Notes under the pieces: model-generated
Told to the model about the DNA's origin: nothing
Databases searched by the model: none
What the model saw: the letters and a program-made list of their open reading frames with translations, nothing else
Assembly (NCBI GenBank): GCA_017631435.1
Contig: JAGBTG010000051.1
Span: 44,563-108,562, forward strand
Direction of reading: 5' to 3'
From: Bacteroidales bacterium
Lineage (GTDB): Bacteria; Bacteroidota; Bacteroidia; Bacteroidales; UBA932
Length of the DNA stretch: 64,000 nt
Program-made: the position numbers and the translations under genes
Part shown: piece by piece, positions 24,912-31,333 of the stretch
Layout: each line of letters begins with the position of its first letter
How positions within the stretch are numbered: the stretch's first letter is position 1

Positions 24912-25748
24912 TTACCAGGAACCGCCTGCACCTCCACCGCCAAATGAGCCGCCGCCGAATCCTCCGAATCCTCCAAATCCGCCGCCGAAAGAACCTCCTC
25001 CAAAAGAGCCTCCTCCATAGGAGCCCCCTCTTCTTCCATGCGAATTGCCAAGAATTGAACCAAGGATAAATGCATCTGCTGCAGTAAAATCCTTTCCTCC
25101 CCTATGGTTTCCGCCACCCATATTCTGATTGTTTCCTCCCGACGAAATTATCAGGACAAACACCACAAAACCTATAAATGCCAGAAACAGCAGAGATGGC
25201 AACACCCCATCATCTGTTGAAGCCGCATATTTGTCTGTAGAAATTTCACCGCTGATTACCGGCAAGAGCACTTTCAATGCCGCAACTGTACCGCCATAAT
25301 AGTCATCCTGCCTGAAGTGGGGAATCATCTCCCTCTCTATCACCTTCTTGGCAAACGCGTCAGTAACAGCACCTTCCAATCCATATCCTGTAGCAATGAA
25401 CACCTCTCCATTAGAAGTGGCTGTCTTGGGCTTTATTAAAATAACCAGTCCATTATCAAACTCCTTCTGCCCCACACCCCACTGCTGGCCTATCTCATAA
25501 GAGAGTTCAGCCTTGTCGTAGCCGTAAAGCTCCGGCACAGTTACCACCACAATCTGGTTTGAAGTGGAATCTGCAAAATCCGCCAATGCCCTTTCAAGCA
25601 CTTGAACCTGTCGGGAAGAGAATATTCCCGACAAATCATTCACCAGCCTCTGCGGCTGGGGTCTTGCAGGAACCTGCGCAAGGGCACTCCCCGCCATAAG
25701 AAGCAGGAGCACAAGCTGATACAGTCTACTCACCAAACGAAATTTCAT
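24912..25748 (-). CDS. TPM-domain (YgcG/DUF4399-like phosphatase fold) membrane protein with Gly-rich tail
   Basis: About 278 residues from ATG 25748. Signal peptide to A-L-A-Q, then a TPM domain of ~140 residues (V-N-D-L-S-G-I-F-S, N-Q-I-V-V-V-T-V-P, G-Q-Q-W-G-V-G, K-F-D-N-G-L-V type segments and G-Y-G-L-E-G-A-V-T-D). One membrane helix near residue 185 is followed by a Gly/Phe/Ser repeat tail ending G-G-S-W, as in other YgcG-type proteins. TPM proteins are linked to photosystem II repair in plants; the bacterial function is open. Overlaps the upstream TPM gene and forms lemA-TPM-TPM. Confidence 0.87.
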   Translation of the reverse strand: MKFRLVSRLYQLVLLLLMAGSALAQVPARPQPQRLVNDLSGIFSSRQVQVLERALADFADSTSNQIVVVTVPELYGYDKAELSYEIGQQWGVGQKEFDNGLVILIKPKTATSNGEVFIATGYGLEGAVTDAFAKKVIEREMIPHFRQDDYYGGTVAALKVLLPVISGEISTDKYAASTDDGVLPSLLFLAFIGFVVFVLIISSGGNNQNMGGGNHRGGKDFTAADAFILGSILGNSHGRRGGSYGGGSFGGGSFGGGFGGFGGFGGGSFGGGGAGGSW

Positions 25749-26163
25749 CGGGCTGCTCATTTATATCATCACTCTGATAAGGGAAATACTTCTTTAGGGA
25801 AACTCCAGACTCCCTGATGGCATTTACAAGTCCCTGCACATAATTGCCTTCAGCAAAACTTGCCTGCATCTGCTCCTTTATTCCATCCCAGAAATTATCG
25901 GGAACAACCGCATTTATACCTGCATCACCAATAATTGCAAACTTGCGGCTCCCTACAGCAACATACACCAGCACGCCATTGCGGGCCTGGGTCCTGTACA
26001 TCTTTAGGTAATTGAATATATATACTGCCCTTTGGAGTGGATCTCCGGAGCACTTGCTCTCAAGATGTACCCTTATCTCGCCGGAAGTATTGAGTTCAGC
26101 CTCCTTTATAGCCTGCTCAATAAGGGCCTTGCCTTTATCTCCTATGAAATCCTTAACCTTCAT
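25726..26163 (-). CDS. TPM-domain protein, soluble form
   Basis: 145 residues. One TPM-type domain without signal peptide: E-A-E-L-N-T-S-G-E-I-R-V-H-L-E, R-N-G-V-L-V-Y-V-A, F-A-I-I-G-D-A-G-I-N and W-D-G-I-K-E-Q-M. Its 3' end overlaps the start of the next TPM gene by 23 bp, and it starts 20 bp after lemA. The trio recurs in many bacteria; a joint membrane-associated role is inferred, none is proven. Confidence 0.87.
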   Translation of the reverse strand: MKVKDFIGDKGKALIEQAIKEAELNTSGEIRVHLESKCSGDPLQRAVYIFNYLKMYRTQARNGVLVYVAVGSRKFAIIGDAGINAVVPDNFWDGIKEQMQASFAEGNYVQGLVNAIRESGVSLKKYFPYQSDDINEQPDEISFGE

Positions 26164-26183
26164 ACGGCAAACGGGAGTATAGT

Positions 26184-26774
26184 CTAGAATGCTACAACAG
26201 GAGCCTGCTCTGCCCCTTCAGCTGCCTCAAAATAAGGCTTCTTTTCAAATCCGAAAAGGTTTGCCACAATATTCTTTGGGAACTGTCTGATCTCAGTGTT
26301 GTAACTTCTTGCAGCCTCATTGAATTTCTTGCGCTCCACGGCAATCCTGTTCTCGGTACCCTCAAGCTGCGACTGCAATGAAAGGAAATTCTCATTGGCC
26401 TTCAACTCCGGATAATTCTCGGTAATTGCCAACAGCTTGCCAAGAGCTGCACCAAGCTCACCCTGAGCCTTCTGATACTCAGCCAATTTCTCGGGAATAA
26501 GATTCTCAGCATCCAAAGTAATCTGGGTAGCCTTGCTTCTTGCGCTCACAACCCCCTCAAGAGTCTGCTGCTCATGAGCTGCATAACCTTTTACTGTTGC
26601 TACAAGATTAGGAATAAGGTCTGCCCTTCTCTGATATACATTCTCTACCTGAGACCATGCAGCCTGCACTCCCTCATCCATTTTTACCATATTGTTATAA
26701 TTGCTCTTGAACCAGCCGAACAATCCAATTGCAACGGCTGCCACAACCAATAGCACTACAAGTCCTTTTTTCAT
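26184..26774 (-). CDS. LemA family protein
   Basis: 196 residues: one N-terminal membrane helix (residues 4-22) and a helical-bundle LemA domain with Y-N-N-M-V-K-M-D-E-G-V, W-S-Q-V-E-N-V-Y-Q-R-R-A-D-L-I-P-N-L-V and A-A-R-S-Y-N-T-E-I-R-Q-F-P. Both length and motifs are standard. LemA was found as an epitope source in Listeria; its biochemical role is unknown. First gene of lemA-TPM-TPM. Confidence 0.93.
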   Translation of the reverse strand: MKKGLVVLLVVAAVAIGLFGWFKSNYNNMVKMDEGVQAAWSQVENVYQRRADLIPNLVATVKGYAAHEQQTLEGVVSARSKATQITLDAENLIPEKLAEYQKAQGELGAALGKLLAITENYPELKANENFLSLQSQLEGTENRIAVERKKFNEAARSYNTEIRQFPKNIVANLFGFEKKPYFEAAEGAEQAPVVAF

Positions 26775-26797
26775 CTTTCTTTTTTTAAAAAATTCAA

Positions 26798-27856
26798 CTA
26801 CTCAGCCAATTTCACACATCTTACAGATGCTGCCATTCCATCCTTTGAGGAATAGTTTACAGAAACATTCGGATACTCACAGAAAATGTATCTGAAGTAT
26901 GCATTGTTGCTGTCTCTCTCAGTTCCAACCCACCAGAATCCGTACTTGCATATATTTGAGAACACTGTATAGTCCAGTACTCCTGTTCCTCCCGACAAGG
27001 CATTCCATCCGTAATCATTGGTTATATCAACCTCAGGTGAATAAGGCCATATTTTCTCGCCATTGAAAAACGCAGGCGCCATAAGTTTTCCTGCAACACC
27101 AGCCCAATCTGCACCTGAAGCAAACGGCTCGCCACCATTCAAAGCAGCGCCCAAATCCTCCCAATCCTCTTTGGTTGGGATACTCCAACCCTCAGGGCAT
27201 ACACCCTGTACGCCATTACCCAAACCTGTAGCGGAAACTCCACCAGTAGCATCCTTCCAAGTATACAGTCTGCCAAAAACATATGCAGCCGCATCAGATC
27301 TTCCATATCCCTGTCCTGCCCCTTTCCAGTTGAGGTTCCTGTCCATCCAGTAAAGGTTGCCAACCTTAACATAACCGTACATCTGGGAATCCCTTGCATC
27401 AACAAACACATTATCAGACTCCTCAACACCTGTAAGCGAACCTGGTCCTACAGAAGTTACATTTCCGGTATATATTGATGTATAGTACAAATCTCCTGCA
27501 CTTGCCGTAACAGTAATGTCAAACGTTGCCAAAGTATCAGGAATCATCAATTTGATGGTAGCCTTATCCTTTCCTATAACTGTAATGGAATCAAGGGCAC
27601 CATAACTCCAGCTGTACTCCACACCCTCGGTCACAACGCCACTTGCAGTAACAGTGATGGTATCACCAATCATTGCATATACAGGGCACTCAAATGTAGG
27701 ATATCCCTCAAGAAACGACAATGTATCCCCTTCCTCATCATCATCCTTATCGCACGCAGCAAACACTGCCACAAGCGAAAGCATCAATATTTTTGCAAAC
27801 AAACCTGCTCTAAAAAATTTTGGGGCCACGCCCCCAACTCTCTCTGTTTTTTTCAT
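26798..27856 (-). CDS. FISUMP-domain lipoprotein (Fibrobacter major paralogous domain)
   Basis: 352 residues. The signal peptide is long, with a basic first 22 residues, and ends V-F-A-A-C. An acidic run (D-K-D-D-D-E-E) follows. Residues ~50-130 look like an Ig-like/PKD-type domain (V-Y-A-M-I-G-D-T-I-T-V-T-A-S-G). The C-terminal ~200 residues are a FISUMP domain: V-G-N-L-Y-W-M-D-R-N-L-N, C-P-E-G-W-S-I-P-T-K-E-D-W and the end A-A-S-V-R-C-V-K. Such proteins are surface lipoproteins of unknown function. The first codons contain a terminator-like hairpin. Confidence 0.85.
   Translation of the reverse strand: MKKTERVGGVAPKFFRAGLFAKILMLSLVAVFAACDKDDDEEGDTLSFLEGYPTFECPVYAMIGDTITVTASGVVTEGVEYSWSYGALDSITVIGKDKATIKLMIPDTLATFDITVTASAGDLYYTSIYTGNVTSVGPGSLTGVEESDNVFVDARDSQMYGYVKVGNLYWMDRNLNWKGAGQGYGRSDAAAYVFGRLYTWKDATGGVSATGLGNGVQGVCPEGWSIPTKEDWEDLGAALNGGEPFASGADWAGVAGKLMAPAFFNGEKIWPYSPEVDITNDYGWNALSGGTGVLDYTVFSNICKYGFWWVGTERDSNNAYFRYIFCEYPNVSVNYSSKDGMAASVRCVKLAE
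27812..27838 (-). promoter_or_regulatory. Terminator-like hairpin in the first codons of the FISUMP gene
   Basis: Minus strand TTGGGG and CCCCAA pair around a 6-nt loop and run straight into AATTTTTT. It begins about 18 bp after the ATG. It fits an intrinsic terminator or a start-blocking hairpin, so expression may be attenuated. Confidence 0.45.
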
Positions 27857-27882
27857 TTGGCATATTTAGTAAAAGATGACCA

Positions 27883-27890
27883 CAAAAGTA
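27883..27890 (-). promoter_or_regulatory. -7 box of the FISUMP gene
   Basis: Minus strand TACTTTTG, 26 bp before the ATG at 27856. Confidence 0.5.
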
Positions 27891-27900
27891 ATATTTTTTC

Positions 27901-27908
27901 TAAATTTG
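27901..27908 (+). promoter_or_regulatory. -7 box of apbE, divergent
   Basis: TAAATTTG on the plus strand, 60 bp before the apbE ATG. It is next to the divergent box of the FISUMP gene. Confidence 0.4.
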
Positions 27909-27968
27909 TACTAAAATCGTGCCATTAAAAACACACATTAGGGATTAAATGGCCAAAATACTGTTGTC

Positions 27969-29009
27969 ATGAAACTTCACAAAACCATATACAAGGCACT
28001 TGCGGCCTTTGCAATAATCTTCTGCGCAACAAGTTGCGCCCAAAAACAGCCACCTTACACAACCATAGACGGATTTGCCCAAGGTGGAACATATCACATT
28101 GTATACCAAAACCCTGCAAATGCAGACCACTCATCTCTTCCCGACAGTCTGTCAGCATGGTTCCACCAACTGGACAAATCCCTCAGCGGATACGACTCCA
28201 CCTCATTGGTAGCACAAATAAACAAAGGTGAAAATCCCCCTTTGGATTCCCTTTTCATAGAATGCTTCAACCTCTCCAGGGAGGTATATGAGGCCACCGG
28301 AGGGGCTTTTGACATATCGGGAGCACCATTTTTTGACATTTGGGGATTCGGATTCAGGGAGAAAATGGAGATAACTCCCCAAATGATAGACAGCATAAAA
28401 CAGTTTGTAGGGATGGACAAGCTTTCAATAGCCTATGACCAGGCTTCCGGTACACACTACCTTCACAAGGCAGACAGCAGGATGAAAGTGAACCTCAATG
28501 CAATTGCACAAGGCTATTCCTGTGATTTCATTGCCCGCAAGCTTGAGAAGATGGGAATAACCAGTTATCTCATAGAGATTGGAGGAGAGATAATCTGCAA
28601 GGGGCTCAACAGCAAGGGGAAAGAGTGGAGCGTGGCAATAGACAAGCCAATAGACGGCAACTTCATTCCGGGCAACGAAATACAGACAATAATAGAGCTT
28701 ACTGATGCCGGGCTCGTAACCTCGGGCAACTACAGGAAATTCTACATAGTTGACGGAGAAAAATACTCCCATACCATAAACCCTACAACAGGATATCCTG
28801 TAAAGCACAATCTGTTGAGTGCCACAGTAATTGCCCCAACAGCAGCCATGGCTGACGCTTATGCCACCTACCTTATGGTAATTGGCCTTGAAAAGGCAAA
28901 GGAATACCTTGCCGCAACCCCTCAGATGGAAGCGCTGCTGGTATACAGCGAGGGTGAAGAACTTAAAGTATACTCCACTGATGGGGTACACCAGAGAAAA
29001 TTGAAATAA
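27969..29009 (+). CDS. apbE: FAD:protein FMN transferase ApbE, lipoprotein
   Basis: 346 residues. Lipoprotein signal ending A-T-S-C-A. ApbE motifs are visible: G-G-T-Y-H-I near the start, F-D-I-S (G-G-A-F-D-I-S-G-A), V-N-L-N-A-I-A-Q-G-Y, L-I-E-I-G-G-E-I, T-S-G-N-Y-R and H-T-I-N-P-T-T-G-Y-P. It attaches FMN covalently to a threonine of NqrB/C- or RnfG/D-type proteins on the periplasmic face. No nqr or rnf gene is in this window. It is followed after 18 bp by the D-aminoacylase gene. Confidence 0.95.
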   Translation: MKLHKTIYKALAAFAIIFCATSCAQKQPPYTTIDGFAQGGTYHIVYQNPANADHSSLPDSLSAWFHQLDKSLSGYDSTSLVAQINKGENPPLDSLFIECFNLSREVYEATGGAFDISGAPFFDIWGFGFREKMEITPQMIDSIKQFVGMDKLSIAYDQASGTHYLHKADSRMKVNLNAIAQGYSCDFIARKLEKMGITSYLIEIGGEIICKGLNSKGKEWSVAIDKPIDGNFIPGNEIQTIIELTDAGLVTSGNYRKFYIVDGEKYSHTINPTTGYPVKHNLLSATVIAPTAAMADAYATYLMVIGLEKAKEYLAATPQMEALLVYSEGEELKVYSTDGVHQRKLK

Positions 29010-29027
29010 ACACTAAAATATTGCAAA

Positions 29028-30764
29028 ATGGAAAACAAGAATCTTAAACAGAACCTGAGCGAAGAGAGCAAGATGTCGCGCAGAGGATTCCTTAAGACAG
29101 CTGCTGCAGGAGCGGGAGCTGCAGGTATTGCAATGTTCGGAGCTTCATCTTTCGGATCGTTCCTTACATCATGCACTACCAAAGAGCACTTTGACACCAT
29201 CATTGCCAACGGCGTAGTATACTGCGGAGACGGAAAGGCACCTATGCAGAACGCCATGGTAGGTATCAAAAACGGCAAGATTGTAGAGATTGGCAAGCTT
29301 GGCAACCTGAAGAACCTTGCAGAGCACTGCAAAGTGATTGATGCTGAGGGTATGGCAGTATCTCCAGGATTCATTGACATCCACTCCCACACAGACACCA
29401 ACCTTCTCATTGCTCCCGACGGAGGCAGCAAGCTCTACCAGGGTGTAACTACTGATATTGGAGGAAACTGCGGCGACTCACCGTTCCCTTACTCAGACGA
29501 GTACTTCGCATCAAAACAGGGTACTCTAAGACACGGCTTCCCATTCTGGAAAGACATAGACGGTTTCTACGATGCCCTTAGAGCAAAGAAAATTGGAATC
29601 AACTACAAATCATACACCGGCCAGGGCCAGTTGCGTTCCGCTGTTGTGGGTGACAACGCCGTTAAGGCAACCCCAGAGCAGATGAAGAAAATGATTGAGA
29701 TCCTTGAGGCTGAGATGGCTATGGGCAGCCTTGGTATCTCTTGCGGATTGGAGTACGCTCCAGGCTCATACGCAAGCAACGATGAGATTGTAGAGCTGTT
29801 GAAAGTTGTTGCAAAACACAACGGACTGTTTGCAATCCACATGAGAAACGAGGACGACCGCGTGGAGGAGTCCATTGCAGAGGCAATTGACATTGCACGC
29901 AAATCTGGCGTAAGGCTTCAGATATCACACCTTAAGGCACAGAATGCCGCAAACTGGCACAAAGGTCCAAACATGCTGAAACTTATTGAGAACGCCCGCG
30001 CAGAGGGTATTGACATAGCATTCGACCGCTATCCTTACATTGCTTTCTCAACAGGAATGAACTGTTTTGTTCCGCTAGACATGAGACAGGGCTCTATGGA
30101 GGAGGTTCAGGCAAGAATCCGCAACCCAAGAACAGAAAAAGTCATTGCAGAGTACGCAAACAGCCGCTTAAAGAGATTGGGTGGTCCTCAGAACGTGCTT
30201 ATTGCAGCTTGCGACAAACCTGAAAACGCAATGTTCTCAGGCAAGAACGTGGCAGAGTGCTGCGAACTTACCGGCTTGGAGCCTTGGCCAATGATAAAGA
30301 AGATCCTTCTTTCGGAGTACTACCTTCAGATGGTGGGCTTTGCAATGAAAGACGAGAACGTACAGATGTTCCTTGCACACGAACTTGGAATGCCTGCATC
30401 AGACGGAAGCGTATACTCACCAGTTGGCGAGTTGAGCAAAGAGATCCCTCACCCAAGATCATACGGAACATTCCCAAGATTCTTTGGCAAATACATCAGG
30501 GAGGACAAGATTTGCGACCTTCAGACCGCTATCTACAAATGTACCGCCCTACCTGCTTCAAGGATTGGCTTGAAAGACAGAGGTCTTCTTCTTCCAGGCT
30601 ACGCAGCCGACATTACAATCTTCAATCCTGAGACCATTGCTGAGGCCTGCACATACCAGAACCCTCACCAGTACTCTCCAGGCATTGAGCACGTGATAGT
30701 AAACGGTGTACACACCTTGGAGAAAGGCAACTTCCTTGGCAACTACGCCGGTGTAATTGTATAA
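29028..30764 (+). CDS. N-acyl-D-amino-acid deacylase family amidohydrolase, Tat-exported
   Basis: 578 residues. The N terminus has a twin-arginine signal (S-R-R-G-F-L-K) and a hydrophobic stretch ending in T-S-C, so a lipobox may follow the Tat signal. The amidohydrolase body has A-N-G-V-V-Y-C-G-D-G, the metal-binding G-F-I-D-I-H-S-H-T-D, G-G-N-C-G-D-S-P, A-I-H-M-R-N-E-D and I-S-H-L-K. These match D-aminoacylases, which release D-amino acids from N-acyl forms; prolidase-like or dipeptidase variants also exist. Codon choice is that of a well-expressed gene. It ends with a strong terminator. Confidence 0.88.
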   Translation: MENKNLKQNLSEESKMSRRGFLKTAAAGAGAAGIAMFGASSFGSFLTSCTTKEHFDTIIANGVVYCGDGKAPMQNAMVGIKNGKIVEIGKLGNLKNLAEHCKVIDAEGMAVSPGFIDIHSHTDTNLLIAPDGGSKLYQGVTTDIGGNCGDSPFPYSDEYFASKQGTLRHGFPFWKDIDGFYDALRAKKIGINYKSYTGQGQLRSAVVGDNAVKATPEQMKKMIEILEAEMAMGSLGISCGLEYAPGSYASNDEIVELLKVVAKHNGLFAIHMRNEDDRVEESIAEAIDIARKSGVRLQISHLKAQNAANWHKGPNMLKLIENARAEGIDIAFDRYPYIAFSTGMNCFVPLDMRQGSMEEVQARIRNPRTEKVIAEYANSRLKRLGGPQNVLIAACDKPENAMFSGKNVAECCELTGLEPWPMIKKILLSEYYLQMVGFAMKDENVQMFLAHELGMPASDGSVYSPVGELSKEIPHPRSYGTFPRFFGKYIREDKICDLQTAIYKCTALPASRIGLKDRGLLLPGYAADITIFNPETIAEACTYQNPHQYSPGIEHVIVNGVHTLEKGNFLGNYAGVIV

Positions 30765-30789
30765 CCGGACATACAGTATAAAAAAAGAA

Positions 30790-30826
30790 ACTGTCGGGAA
30801 GATATTCATTCTCCCGACAGTTTTTT
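30790..30826 (+). terminator. Intrinsic terminator built from an inverted pair of GTCGGGA
   Basis: Stem AACTGTCGGGA / TCCCGACAGTT (11 bp), loop of 11, then TTTTTT-type run. On the minus strand it also ends in T-rich sequence. It uses the window's overrepresented TCCCGAC word twice. Confidence 0.88.
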
Positions 30827-30881
30827 GTATACGTCAAACCATGACGGCGGCAAGGTGGGCAATCCGGCCTTCCAATCACTT

Positions 30882-31265
30882 TTATACAGAAGTGCCTCTT
30901 CTCCTGGACAGATTATATGTTGGAATGGCCAGGATATCAACAATGACAGAAATTACAGAAAACCCACCCAACAATGGTATATCAAAAGGAACAATAACTC
31001 CTATTGTCGCAATAAAGAAATCATCAAATACTGTAGTTAAGACAACAGTAACTGCCATCACCATCACCAGTGGTTGCCACATATATTTTTTCTCCCAATC
31101 AAGATTAAACCGGCACATTCCGGCAAAAAACAGGTACTGCAGAACTACGCCAACAATAAGGCTCAGTTTATTACCGTCATATACGAAGGCCAGTGCAACT
31201 TGAAACGGGAAAGTCAATGCAAAAAACATCAACTGTACGAAAGCAATTTTCAAGTATTTCAACAT
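30882..31265 (-). CDS. Small integral membrane protein, unknown function
   Basis: 127 residues with four hydrophobic segments (about residues 8-28, 35-52, 63-83 and 88-112) and a basic end S-R-R-R. I recognise no family. It is flanked by a terminator on each side, so it is its own unit. The length, membrane pattern and lack of a competing frame support it as a gene. Confidence 0.65.
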   Translation of the reverse strand: MLKYLKIAFVQLMFFALTFPFQVALAFVYDGNKLSLIVGVVLQYLFFAGMCRFNLDWEKKYMWQPLVMVMAVTVVLTTVFDDFFIATIGVIVPFDIPLLGGFSVISVIVDILAIPTYNLSRRRGTSV

Positions 31266-31287
31266 AACAGCAGCAACAGATATAAAT

Positions 31288-31312
31288 GAACAGGGCCATG
31301 GCGGGCCCTGTC
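31288..31312 (-). terminator. Hairpin after the M16 protease gene
   Basis: Minus strand ACAGGGCC / GGCCCTGT with a 5-6 nt loop. The T-rich tail is weak, so termination strength is uncertain. Confidence 0.5.
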
Positions 31313-31333
31313 CATTTATAAATTCAGAATGTC

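Noticed and set aside
24915-25060. Short GC-rich repeats that could suggest a CRISPR or satellite
   Set aside because: They encode the Gly/Phe/Ser tail of the TPM/YgcG protein, with no spacers and no constant repeat length.
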